A stretch of DNA of 64,000 nt from Polychytrium aggregatum (lineage: Eukaryota > Chytridiomycota > Chytridiomycetes > Polychytriales). The notes under the pieces are model-generated. The model did not search any database, was not told the origin of the DNA, and saw only the letters and a list, made by a program, of their open reading frames with translations. Position numbers and translations under genes: made by a program. Each line of letters begins with the position of its first letter. Position 1 is the stretch's first letter. The DNA lies in the NCBI RefSeq assembly GCF_025602895.1, contig NW_026516378.1, forward strand, positions 1 to 64,000. The letters are read 5' to 3'. Positions 1 to 11,990 of this stretch are shown here, piece by piece.

Positions 1-1178
1 ATTGGTGCATATTGGTGCCAGCCGATCGCTATAGGTATGGATATATGGATAGGCACTTCCGCTTTGAAACGGGACACCTCGGCGCGCAAATGACTTGAGA
101 GGGTTGAGTGATGTTGATCAGCCGCCTGGCAGAATGTCATTGGTCGGCGCTCACACTGCTGTGATGGACATGACCGATATGATATCACTGGGATGGACAA
201 CACGAGACGGACACCCAGGGAGATGATTTGACCCGCTTGGTCGCTGTTTGTCGACTATGATATGATCCGACTACGACGCGCTTTTGTCCGAATGACATGG
301 TGTGTCCCATAAGCAGAGCAGCCCGCTTCAGACACTCAGTATCAAATCCCAACGGCGGCCGTGGAGCTGTCCGGGACTGGGCGCTGCTCCGTCGGCTTGA
401 CGCCAGGCACCTTTGGCTGGCTCGCTCCATCCCAAGCTTGCTCCGCACCTCCGCCCAGTGGCTCAGCTCCCCTGCTGAGCAATGGCAATCGCAGCGCCCT
501 GTGTTTCGCCGGATGAGCGGGGCGTGAGAAACCATCGATCACGCTTGGCGGAGTGGCGCTTGATTCGCCCTTGACCCCTCGATTCCAACAGGGTAGACCT
601 GTGTGATTCGCAATCACGCCCAGGCAGTGCCTCGCGGCGATGCCGTTATCCAAAGCGCCTGCATAATGTCGCCCTCGTCGCCCAGGCTGGGAACACTGCA
701 GAGACCAAACACGCTCGCCTCCGCCTTGGGTGTGCTCACATCGGCCCGCGGCAGCGACCAAGATGTTCGGCCAGGAGATGGGGAGGCGCATCGCAATTCA
801 AACCGACAATGCCAATTCGACCAAGAGCGTGATCTCGATGCGCAAGTCGATCGACGCCGATTGCATGATGGGCGGCCATTTCGAGCAGTCCGATGAATCA
901 ACAAATGTGTCTCGTCATTCTCATATGAGGCTATTCCACGTTCTTTCGTTTGTTGAAGTAAGGTCGATTGGATGCGCGATGACGCCGGCTTGAGCGAATC
1001 TCGCCTAGTCCGCCATCATCGGATTGGAGGGAGCGATGACAGAGCTCCAAGCCCCTGCCGGTCATAGCCTGTCTGCCAGACGTATCTAAGATCTATTGAG
1101 ATATCTTAGCCGGGAGCCAGGGGATATATAAACTGCAGCGGTGGATGTTTGTTAGGATCCCTCGCAGGAGCACTGAAA
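1..1178. other. Left-edge region without a recognisable gene
   Basis: Several short overlapping open frames exist on both strands, but none shows a domain, a convincing exon-intron pattern or a composition that favours one frame. The last 60 bases before the receptor gene contain a TATA-like element. I see no RNA gene or repeat of note apart from a small inverted repeat (CTAAGAT ... ATCTTAG) around 1086-1109. Confidence 0.5.
1125..1132 (+). promoter_or_regulatory. TATA-box candidate for the PstS-type receptor gene
   Basis: The sequence TATATAAA lies about 47-54 bases upstream of the ATG at 1179. That spacing allows a transcription start about 25-30 bases downstream and a short leader. This is inferred from motif and spacing only. 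Confidence 0.4.
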
Positions 1179-4100
1179 ATGGGTCTGCAATTCTTGCCAG
1201 AGTCTCTGCTCGTCGTTGCCGCTGTGCTGCTTGCATCCGTGGCCGGTAAGACACCCTGTGCCAAGCTTTGATGTTCGATGCTGTCATGGCCGTTTCTTCA
1301 TCTGCTCCTAGTTTTTGCGCACCCTCTGCTTGGGTTCCAAAAGAGCACCGTTCGCAAATCTGGTCCATCGTCCTAATCATGCCGGTAAAAACTTTCCGAA
1401 AGGGGCCCATGGTCAGCTGCAGGGAATCGGCGCAACGTTTCCTGCATCGCTCTACACGACACTCGCGGCAGCTTACTCTGGATACGATCCAACGTGGGGA
1501 TATGCCTACACCGGGACCAGCTCCGGAGCAGGGCGCAACTCTCTTGCGGCTGGTGGTCCAAATCTGACCTGGGCAGCGTCAGACACCATTCCCAGCGCGA
1601 CGACCTTTGTTGGTCCCGGCAACGTATCGGGCCAGTTCGTCCCTGTGCCCTCGGTCATGAGGTGGGCAACATGAGCTGTGACGTGGCATTGCTGGATTGA
1701 CTCGTTCGTACATGATATGTGAACACTCTGGCTCTGTGTGCTGCTCAGCATCCACGGTCGTGCCAGTACCGTTGGTATCCCGTCACATCCCGACGCTTGG
1801 AAGCATCGCTCTCGCTATCGCCCTCGTTCACACGGCCTTTGCATTCCAGCTGCATTGCAGTCGTTTACCACCTCAGTGTCCAAAACTTGACACTCACCCG
1901 GCAGAATGTTGCGGACATATTTACGGGCAAGATTGCTGTCTGGAACGACGCCAGACTCGTTCACAACAATCCGGGTCTTGCCAATATCAGCACGCGCATC
2001 CAGACGATCGTTCGAAGTGGATCTTCCGGAACAACCTCAAACTTTCAGTATGCCTTGAACCAGTTTGACCCGACCTTGAACCTGCCCGCTCCGCGTGTTT
2101 ATCCCATCTCCTCTTGGGGCACCGCAAACCAGCCCTTCTACGGCTCAACCAACACGATCGTCTCTGATGCCATCCAAGTCAGCCCCTTCACGATCGGATA
2201 TGTGGACTATCCTGATGCCTTCAATACCCTGGCTTCTCTTGGATCCTCGCAGAGTCTCTATGCGATTGCAAACGTCGTGAATCGTAACGGAGACGTCGTT
2301 GCGCCGTCCATGTCTACAATGAACGTATGTCGCTTTGCTTTCTGTTCAGATCGCAGCCCCGACCGCACATTGACAGTATGCTTGGAGCCACAAGGACTCG
2401 GACACTAATTTCGATTGTATCGCCATCTTTCGACCCCAGATTGCTCTCTCAGCGTCCAGCTCCGTGAACATCTCTGGGCTCCAGCACCTGACGGCTGACA
2501 TTGGCACCACTCTCCAGCAGACCTACATCGACACCAGCGTTCGGGGAGCCTATCCGCTGATGGCCCCGACATTTTTCTTCCTGCGACAGGACTCCGTGAC
2601 CTACAATGTCACTGAGCAGCAGATGCGAGCAACCTTGCGCTTTCTCTTCTGGATTGTGTTTGGCGGAACTGAATCGGTACTGTTCAGCCGGCCCCTCGTT
2701 TATCGTCCTGTCCTGCTACTTTGGCCCGAGTTTCATTGAGTCTAGCGGTGGAAATCACTGATGTTGCATATGCCGCATGTATGCACGCCGGGATGGCTGG
2801 AGTAGGCAAGCATATTGCTCCTGCCGGACTCACGAAAACATGCTGAGACCATTCACTTCCTCGTTCGATCGATCGTCGCAGCGCCCGTCAAACAGATCGA
2901 CGGCGTCCCCGTCAACCATACCGTACTTCAGCCAGGATCACTTTGTGCATTTCCAAGATCCGAGCCTCCGTGCCTTTGCGCTCGATGCCCTCAAACTCAT
3001 CACTCACAACGGGAAAGCTCTGTATGATCCCAACTCACCATGCAACCCATACATCGATAGCAACGGCACCTACATCAGCGCCAACTCATGTCAGAACGGA
3101 TACTGTCCCCTCGATGGGCCTTTCCAAGACTCATCTGTGGCCCAGTGTATCTGCGATATCGGATACATCAACAACTTGCGAACCGATTGCTCTGAGCCTT
3201 CGGCACCGTTGATGATCCTGACAGCCGGCGTCCACCAGTTCAACATACCCGTGGTTGTGTGCATCGGCGCTGCACTTTGCGTCAACATTGTCATACTGGC
3301 TCTGCTGTTTGCCAAGCGAGAGCATTCGGCTATCAAGTCCATTTCGCCTAACTGCTGCTACGTCATCGTCCTTGGCTCGAGTAAGTATACCGACAGCACA
3401 TGCGCTCTGGAGACAGAGGCCGAGGGCGAATCAAAGCGTAATCAGCAAACCCATGCCGTCCCATTTCCGCAGCGAGTGGCTGACGCTTGCCTTTTGTCAG
3501 TGTTTGGACAGATTGGAGCCCTGTTTTACACAGCCGAGCCGAGTGGCTTTGTGTGCTCTGCCAGAGTCTTCTTTCCGGCCATAGCTTTCTCTTCTGTGTT
3601 CAGGTATCAAACATGCCATCTCCTCGCAGCACGGCTCTCACCGGCAGCAGCATCGCTGTTCTGTGTCTGTCAGAGCAGCTAATACTCGACTTCGGGTCAG
3701 CCACAACAGCAGACTGATCTTGATCGTGTTCTCCATCCAATAGCATGCTGCTCATGAAGTCGATTCGGATTTACATCATATTTGGATACAAAAAACTGCG
3801 AGCCATCAAAGCATCCGACACCAAGCTTATATTGGCAACCTTGGCCGTTGTCGTGCTCGAGATCGCACTATGCGCAGTGTGGGTGCTAGTCGAGCGCCCC
3901 ATGGCCGAGACCGGTGGAGTTCTGTATGCCACTGTGTGTGCCTCTTCGGGGAGCTCGGTTGCCGTCTTTGAATCGCTGCTGTACATCATCAACGGCCTCG
4001 TTGTTCTCGGATGTGTGGGCTTTGCCTACCTCACTCGAGGCGCCCACGAGCGATTCAAAGAGTCCAAGACGATTGCCGTTTGCAGCTACGCCGTCGCTGG

Positions 4101-5013
4101 CGCCGTCATTCTGGGCCTTCCGCTGGCCTACATCCTCGCCGGCAACTCCGATTCATCCACGATGTTCTTCTCGGGAAGACTGGTGATTGTTTGCCTGATC
4201 CTCGGGGCATCTACCCTGGTGCCAATCGCACTATTCAGCTCCCGGCTCGTCAGGGCCATACGCACTGATGCAGATGACGGTCCGGACTCGCAAGTCCCCA
4301 CCCGTAAAGGAAGCTTCCAGGCATCCTCAGACACCAAAGGTGCTGCCGCTGCCGATGTAACCGTGTATGCTTATGAATGTGGCGTTCAAGGGCTCAAGTT
4401 TGGCGGTGCCTGGGCCTCGTCCAACGTGTTGGTTCTGTCGATGCTGGACCTAATCGAGTTCCGAGAGCCCGGATCCAGCGGCGCTATACAGGCATCGTTC
4501 CGGCTTTCTGAATGCGAGTGTCAATTACAAGAACCCTCGACCGGCGCAGACAAGGAGAGTGCCTCTTCCAAAACGGTCTTGCTCCGAAGAAACAAGAAGG
4601 CGATCGTGATAGAGTTTGAGTCTTCAGAGGCCGCAGAGATGTTCCTGGACAACCACCGAGATGCCAAAACTCGTCCAGCGACCTTCAAGACTGCAGGCGT
4701 CGGGTTCTTGGCGAACAACCCGAAGCGCGATGATGGCATATTCGGAATGGTTGGCAAGGCTAACTCCATTACCAGATCAAAGTCGTTCAACGGGAGCATC
4801 AGCAGCAACCATCTTGACACGCAAGTTGTCAACAGCGCCAACAACCTGAGCAGCACCAACAATGTGAACAGTGCAAACAACCTGAATACCGGCTTCAGCC
4901 TGGCCGGAAACCAAACTCTCAGCGTGAATGCCGCGGCAATGCCAGCAACCCCAACTCGTAGACACTCTGCACACGGAGCCATCCCAAAGATCATGAGGAC
5001 GAGTGAGCTATGA
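1179..5013 (+). CDS. Class C GPCR with a PstS-like phosphate-binding ectodomain
   Basis: This is a multi-exon membrane receptor. Exon 1 (from 1179, donor at 1246) encodes a hydrophobic signal peptide. The ectodomain resembles the periplasmic phosphate-binding protein PstS: GIGATFPASLY, TSSGAG and ASD in the second exon (about 1420-1661), LTLTRQNVADIFTGKIAVW and VRSGSSGTTS in the third (about 1860-2324), then an exon from 2440 ending near LRFLFWIV. A cysteine-rich linker (about 3030-3200) leads to TM1 (about 3240-3320) and the class C signature IKSISPNCCYVIVLG. Introns at 3381-3500 and 3604-3743 preserve the frame across TM2/TM3 (MFGQIGALFY; FFPAIAFSS then MLLMKSIRIYIIF). The last exon, 3744-5013, holds TM4-TM7, a PH-like stretch (about 4360-4670) and an Asn-rich end. 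The likely role is ligand-gated G-protein signalling at the plasma membrane. The family assignment is strong. Phosphate as ligand is an inference. Exon junctions between 1311 and 1420 and between 2678 and 2960 are uncertain. Confidence 0.85.
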
Positions 5014-5302
5014 CGGTGTTAGCTAGAACGAACCGGCAATACCCGACGGAGCAGCCGAGCAGTAGTACTCGGGAGATCAATCTCAATATATGATGGTGGG
5101 GTTGCATATCGGCGAGCGTCCTTGGCTGCATTGGCAGCACCCGTTCTGGATCCGAGGCACCGATTGTAACGATCCCACATGAGCGGATAATGATGCCTTT
5201 AGAAATTCATGTGTAGTGGTGATCCAGAAACAGAGGAAAATATATCAAAGACCATGTGTTTGGATGCATCAAGCAGATGCTGCATTCATGTGTCACCGAT
5301 GG

Positions 5303-8300
5303 CTACTCTTGATCGGCGCCAGTGGGTTGCTGCGTCTTGACAGTTCGATATGTGTCGCCGCGGTCCGATGCCACCACTGATGGTCTGGCAGTCGTCGTTG
5401 TCGTCGAGCGAGCTTGAGAAATGACGTGCATGAACTCCTCGCGCTCGATCTCGGAGCTCATTTTCATCGAGTACGACTCGTTTCCGATAGCGAACTTGAG
5501 TGCTTTCTTTCCATTCATAAACGAGACCAGGCATTTTTGGAAGCGACAGCATTTTCCCGACTGAATTGCCGAAAGAGGATACCATTCGACGACCAGGCTA
5601 GTTGTCAGTCACAGTGGCAGCAGAAGCAGCCGCCGCAAAGGCCCATCAGGCACAAAGTTTATGGTCGCATCTCTTTGGCCAAAGCAGGAGCCATACCTTG
5701 GTTTTCTCCTCCACATTCTCGTTGACGGTGTAGAGACACAGAATCGAATCCCGATCAAACAGCTTGATGCGTGCCTTCTTCCACTCGGAGAACGGTGTGG
5801 TGCTCTTCAGCTTGACGTCAAACACCCGTTTGCCCTCGAACTTGGGTCTCGGCAAACTCGAGCTTCCAAAATAGGCAGTGGTTTCGACAACACCTCCTGC
5901 GGAGCTCGGGCCCTTCGAAGTTCCCAGGCCGGCATCCAGGATATCCGAGATGATGGTCAAGATAACACGACCAATTAAACAGTCTGCGTCAAAGAAGAGT
6001 GGTTGGCGGTCAGTTTACCTGCCTGCGATGCCGATGCGCGGCTCGCACAGACTCGACAGCACATCGACACCCACAATACGTGACCACGGTTCCAAGGGCA
6101 ATGACGCCCAGCCGGAGGTAGTACTATTGACGAACAATACAGGTTTGTAAGCGAGCGAGCGAGTGAAGGCGGGTGCAAGTGTGTGCAGTTGTCGCCAGTG
6201 GGCTTCACTTACCGTTCCAACATAGTCGTTTGTCGAAAGCAGCAAGATGATCACAACCGATCCACACAGTATAATGAAGAGGCCACAATATGCGATCCAG
6301 TTGCTCTCCCGGTATTGAGCAGAAACGTTTCTTGTCTTGTATGCGAGATATGTCGAGGCGAGAAGCAAGAGTCTTGGAGTGGGTGAGTGAATGCGGCACG
6401 ATAAGCGGTTGCCAAACGGAGAGTCATGTCTGCGTTCGTGGCTCGGACTCAGATGGGAGTCCAACCCAAACTGAGACGGGCGAATGCATCTTTGATTATG
6501 CTTACCCATTATAGGCCAAAAGTGAATATGAGAATCCCATCTGGTTCAGCGGACTCGATGACTGGCAGTCTAGATACCAATAGCTACTCGTGGTGACGCG
6601 GACAGGACTCAAGGGATCGATAACGTTCCAGGCAGTGATGATGGCGATATTGACCGCAACAAGAACAAAACTCATTCCCATGAGCGTTAGGTTGCTGAGT
6701 TTGACGATTTTCATCCTTGGGTTGTCTGTATTTTGCCAGGATGTCCAGGGCCAGTTGTCAGCGCCTCGTCTGCTATCAATATATCCACAGCATCTGCACC
6801 GAGCGCGACCGCAGCGCAAGGATATGGCCAGGGCTGTGATTGAGAAAACGCTGTGGATTCTCTGTGCGTACCAAAGATTCGATATATGCGATAGACCTTG
6901 ACCAGGAGATTGGCGAAAACCTGCAGCCAGCACAGCATGGTGAGCCCCCACGAACATGCCACGATATGCGCTCACTCACTCATATCGGCTCGGGCCGGAG
7001 ATGACGCGGCAGGATACACACCATCGAAAATGCAATCCACATAATCGCAGATTGAAATTTACAGAGTGTAGCTGTCATGGGGCCGGTGAAGGCAAAGACC
7101 GAAGCCCATGCCAATGCCAGCCCCGCCTAGTTCAGAATTGCATTTGAAACCCCGTGCCATGAGAGTGGAGTATGTCAGCGGCAAGACCAATTTACCCAGT
7201 ATCAAGTGTGTCTCTGGTCGAATTAGACCACAGAGTTCCAACAGCGGTATGCACACTGCAAAAGCGTTTGCTAGCGCACATGGACGAGCTGTCCGGGACA
7301 TACTCACATTTATGAGCAGAAGGAACGGAAGCGACATTTGCTGGACTATAGGGTTTTCTCGGTAGATGATGAGCACAAGAAACGAAGCAATGCTGAAGGC
7401 CAGACCTGCATTTGTGCAACGAATTAGATCTCTTTCGAATCAGGCTTTGGAGGAGCATAGATGGCAGAAAGATACTTGTTTGCGAGCGCTCCGAAGATTT
7501 CAGCAACGAGATTTCGACGACATATCGACACTCGCCAATCGAGTAAACAATCACCAGAGCCAGTGGCCCCTTGTTCGAGTAGGACATGACCATCTGGGAT
7601 ATGACTTGGGTTTGCAAAGGCTGATCAGCACAAGCGATCGACAGACGGCAGCGCACTATCGCTGGATGGCCAGCCAGAGCAGCGCGGCATATCGTCACCT
7701 ACGTATGCTGTCTTGTGGAATCGCTGCAGATCCAGAATAATACAAGGTCGGTGACTGCACAGCCACAGATCCATCCATCCACACAATCGCCGTTTGAACC
7801 GAGTTGATGCCGCCGCCATTGGGAGAGCGCTGAAGATTCGTAACACCGTATGGGCCGACTCGGTCGCCTGTGGACGTAAAAGTCAAGCTCCCGGTTGCGC
7901 CCGTAAAGTTTGTCAGGAAAGTGGAAAAGGAAAGATTGGCTTGGCGACTATAGACATTTTGAACGGTGTTGATGTTTCTGTTGAGTAGCTTCATGGGGCA
8001 GCGCGATCGACCAGTATACAAGGTGAGTCAGTCATCAATCTCGGCACATGCGAGTGTGCCGAATGTATGGGCAGCCATGTGTTATTTCGTTAAGGGACAG
8101 GTTGCGGTAGCACAGATATGAAGCACAGACCTGTTGATACCCTCGGGCGATGGCAAAGACACTTCAAAGCGAGAGCGCAGCATAATTCGCGACGATCATT
8201 TGATGCGAGTGGAGGGAATTGAGAATGAAAAGAAACCTACAAAGCTCTGATAGGCCCCGAGGAAGGGCTTGGCCCAATTGTGCAGCGATCCAGCATCATA

Positions 8301-10490
8301 CCAGTCATAGAAGAAAAGCGAGTTTGCCTCGGGGTATTGTCCGTATGCAGCCTGGAACCTGTGCGATTCGGCTGTGAGTACCCCGGTGGCTGGAGGCAAT
8401 GTACTGCAGACTGAAGTTTGATAACACACAAAACAGAAATACCTGCTGTTCAAACTCTGTGAAACTGAGTTTCCTCCGCTCTCAAGTGCCGAGAGATACA
8501 CGATGCCGGGAAGATTCGCGAGATCGGATGGTTGGGCCTCGGAGACGATACTGGATAGTCCGTCGGAGCCAACGTACACATAGCTTGGTCCAACCAATCC
8601 CATGTTACTGCCAACGCGAACGAGACCGGATCAAACAATGGTTATACGAGGCGGTGATGCTCTGCCGAGAGCACTTCGGATAGCGTGCATAGGTGCCCGA
8701 GACACACAAAGTATCAAGAAGCTCGAGCATATTCAGGCAATGAAGTCAAGCCAACCAAATCAAGTGCCTTGAAGGCAGCCTCACCTTGCGAGTTGCAAGT
8801 ACAGGAGCACGTCCGAATCATAGCCCAGTATGACGACGATTCTGTAGCTACTGCTCTGTATTCTGGAAGCTATTCCTGAGAATGTTGATGGACTCGAGGC
8901 ACTGCAGCACCATGATATCGAGAGATGGGCGCAGCGCGAAGAGTTAGCATGCTACTCGTCGACATGCGGATAAGTCCGGTTCGCCATCAGTATCGGCACG
9001 AGCCTATAAAATGCAACGATCGGTGCCGTGGGTGCATATTGCAGCGCCGCCGACGTACGGAGTATTGTAGGGCATTGAGATTTGGATATTGATCTGCGTG
9101 AGGGTCAAAGTGCATGAGTAAGCACCGGCTCTTGGTCAATTAGCTTACAGTCCTGATGCCGTGTATGTGTCAGGCCTACCCCAAGGGCTTGTGCTCGAGA
9201 CTGAAACGACTGCATCAAGCTTGTTCCATAGGTGTCGCTCTGCGGTTGTGCATGCGCATGCGGTGGGTCGGTGCGCCTTGGCGTCAGCGTGATTTGGCAT
9301 TCGATTGTGTATATACCTGGGCTCGGCAGACGAGCGGCGTTTGACGAATGACGATGCAGTCTCACCGAATAGATCAATATCACGTTTCTCCAGTTGTTGG
9401 AGTATATGTAGTTGGCAATGGCTGGTCCTTGGAAGTTGTCGGGAGGCAACGTGCTGGCAAGAGGAAGGCATTCCGAGATGGGAGATGGCCGTGAGCAGCA
9501 GCAATGGCCGCTTGGGGTGGCGATTGTGGCCAATCACGTTGGACTCCTGAGGATCACGCTGGCGACTCACCGGAAGAAGGTAGTGTACGTGCTTTTGTCG
9601 CTCAGGGTGGTCAGACTGCACAGCATTGCCGAAACGAGCGGCGAGTTCAATCAGTTGCCAGGCCACTGATTCCCAACGAGTGACACACGAACACTTACGT
9701 TGCCGATCCGGAGCACTGGGGGAGCTGATGCAGATCACGGGCGACGAATGTTGTTTCCAAAGAACGATCGGGGCGCGAGAATAGGTCGAAGCTGAGCAAG
9801 CCATCACAGCATGGCTTGGGAAGGGCGGATGCAGACACTTACATTGAAGTTCTTGGTGACGAGGGCGAGGGGCGAGGTCATGGACGACAGCAGTTCTCCT
9901 GCGCAATGGACTGGATGAGAGCGCAGAAGTGGGCACGACTGCTGAGAAGGCGCGAGCGCTACCAACCAACAACCCCGACGACGCCGGAGGTATTAGCCAA
10001 GTTGATGCCGTTTTGAACCGCCATATACTGGAGAAAATGGTTGGTCTATGAGTCAGCCGCCGTCATCATGGGCAGATCGTGGACCGCAAAGCCAAGACGG
10101 CGCGAAGATGGCCCGACCACGACAGACGACCAGAGCCTCCATACCTGGTTGCTCATGCTGTTGAGATGCACAGCCGAGAGTGTGATGCCGGGAAGGAGGC
10201 CTTGGGCATTCACATCCTGGACCGCCATGAGCGAGGCATTGATCGCCGAGTCGGCGATGGATGTCACTGCGAACAAATATATAGGCGACGAGCCGTAAGA
10301 AGATGCGCCGAGTCAGTGTGCAGCGGACCCGCACAACACTTGCATGCCACACTGTCTGGACGATATCGCTCCGTCTGTTCTTACTGAGGTTGTCGGAAAT
10401 CACGATCCCGATCTTCCATTGGGTGATATCGCAGAGGCCGAGCGGCATGCAGGCCACACAGGCCACGACTAGCCAACCAAAGATCTTCAT
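5303..10490 (-). CDS. Class C GPCR with an ANF/LIVBP-type ectodomain (GABA-B-like)
   Basis: This gene has many small exons on the minus strand and lies tail to tail with the PstS-type receptor, 289 bases away. It starts at 10490 with a signal peptide (MKIFGWLVVACVACMPLGLC) followed by ITQWKIGIVISDNL. The next exon (about 10271-10149) reads INASLMAVQDVNAQGLLPG, the usual first helix of the periplasmic-binding type I fold. Further exons give PQCSGSAT, LSDKSTYTTFFR, NNWRNVILIYS, RIVVILGYDSDVLLYLQLA (about 8850-8785), YVYVGSDG (about 8590), SVFAIARGYQQ and FTGATGSLTFTSTGDR (about 7900). The membrane part includes ASFLVLIIYRENPIVQQMSL (TM1, about 7400-7310), FANLLVKVYRIYRIF (TM3, about 6910-6870), a TM4-5 exon from about 6730 to 6515, FIILCGSVVIILLLSTND (about 6270) and RLGVIALGTVVTYCG (TM7, about 6100). 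The cytoplasmic tail (about 5985-5303) carries a PH-like domain ending MKMSSEIEREEF. It probably senses a small metabolite and couples to G proteins. The ligand cannot be read from the sequence. Confidence 0.8.
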
Positions 10491-10940
10491 CTTGTGCGGC
10501 TGTCTCGGAGCTGGGAAGAGCGATGTCTTGATCCCAAAAGCTTCGACTGCAGGGCCCTTTCGGTCATTTTTTCTCTCCCTCCCTCCCAGTGCACTGCTCG
10601 GCGCTTGGCAGATGCACTGCCGATCATGATGCCCGTCACCCCCAATCCAGCAAGAACATGCCCGCCAACGATGTCATCGGGCTCGGTCGTGATCAGCGCG
10701 ACTGAGGATCAAGCGACTGGGGTCTGGATACGCTCAGTCCAGGTCGACGCAGGACTCCCACGCCATCTCGATGGTATTGGATAGCAAAATATTTGATCCG
10801 CGCGTGGGAACCTCGCAGCCCGAGGCCATACAAAACGGCTCGCTTGCCTGTCTGCTTGCCCGGCCCAACTGCTTGCTAAATCACCCGCCGTCCCATCAAT
10901 CTGCCCACTCGTGCTCGCTCTGATCAAATCCCTGCCTACA
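10491..10940. other. Divergent intergenic region
   Basis: These 450 bases separate the start of the minus-strand receptor from the start of the plus-strand VOC gene. A pyrimidine-rich tract (TTTTTTCTCTCCCTCCCTCCC) lies near 10567-10587. No TATA element or further gene is evident. It presumably contains both promoters. Confidence 0.4.
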
Positions 10941-11717
10941 ATGTCCTCCAACTCCTCGCAGACGCCTTTCGCTCCATCGATCGCGATGGTGACTCTTGGC
11001 ACCGCCAATGTCGAGCGAGCCACCAAGTTCTACACGGACCTCGGCTTTGTCCCCGACAAGACCATCAGCGGCCCATTCTGCCAATTCTTCCAGGTTCGCT
11101 CGCTCGTTGCTGTACCTGGGGTCCGAAGAGTTGCCCGCAGGGTTTGAGGACGAGGCTGCGTCGCCGATGATGGCATGGACTGACTGAAACTCTGCACACC
11201 CCCTTCTAGCTCAACGATATCGTTCTAGTGATCTACCCAGAGGAGGCCCTCAACAAGGTTTTTGCAGATGCTTGCCACAAAGAGATCCACAGCCAGGATC
11301 CATCGCCTGCTGTGGACCAGCCAAAGAGCACTCTGCCCTATCGCTCTGGCCGGATGGTTTCGCATGCATGCGCGTCCAAGGAAGCTGTCGACGCCGCTTA
11401 CGGGAGGGCCATTCACTCCGGGGCCACGGTGATCAAGAAGCCCGTCGACTGGACGTCCGGTGGTGGCTACGGTGGATATTTTGCTGATCCCGATGTGCGT
11501 CTCTGATGCTGCAAATGCATGAACACTTGCATCGGCGGCGGCGCGCCGGTGCTATCGCCAAAGCGTTCATGGCCAGGCCCTCTGACGGACCATGACCATA
11601 TGCCTTGACTGACTCTACCCTTATCTGTCTGTTGCCTCATAGGGCCACGTCTGGGAGGTCGTCTACTTGCCCATGTGGAAGCTGACTGCAGCAGGCGGCA
11701 TGGTCATCAACGCCTGA
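10941..11717 (+). CDS. VOC-superfamily (glyoxalase/bleomycin-resistance fold) protein
   Basis: Three exons fit well: 10941-11093, 11210-11494 and 11643-11717. The product is about 170 residues, the normal size for a single two-module VOC protein. The N-terminal module shows MVTLGTANVERATKFYTDLG, the typical opening strand and helix. The middle exon contains the second module with a GRMVSHACASKEAVDAAYGR helix. The last exon begins GHVWEVVY, the conserved strand that usually supplies a metal-ligand glutamate. The ATG at 10941 (MSSNSS) was chosen because upstream in-frame codons lack an ATG. Family members include glyoxalase I, dioxygenases and resistance proteins, and this sequence alone does not decide the substrate. 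It is probably cytosolic because no signal peptide is seen. Confidence 0.8.
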
Positions 11718-11990
11718 ATAGCCCCGCTAACGAATCGCCCGAGACATGCTTTCGCCGTGGTACTCGACTGCATGTGCCCCAAAGTTGAATAAAACCCCCT
11801 CCACTCCGTGTGGTCGCCGCCCAGTGATTTGAGAGAGGACTGCAGAGTGATGCTGTGATGCGGTGATGCTGTGATACTGCGGGTGGTCCTCGCCGAGAGA
11901 GGACGCCTCGCTGCCACCCAGAGCTCTCGGCCAAGATCGCGAACCCAAACCGTCACCGTCGCTCTCTCGCCCGCTGGTCTATCTGCGACC

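Noticed and set aside
1400-2740. Bacterial contamination as the source of the PstS-like sequence
   Set aside because: The PstS-like region is interrupted by fungal-type introns with matching phases and continues in frame into a eukaryotic 7TM domain.
9000-9020. CCTATAAAATG-like TATA box
   Set aside because: It lies inside an intron of the minus-strand receptor and points the wrong way for any recognised gene start.
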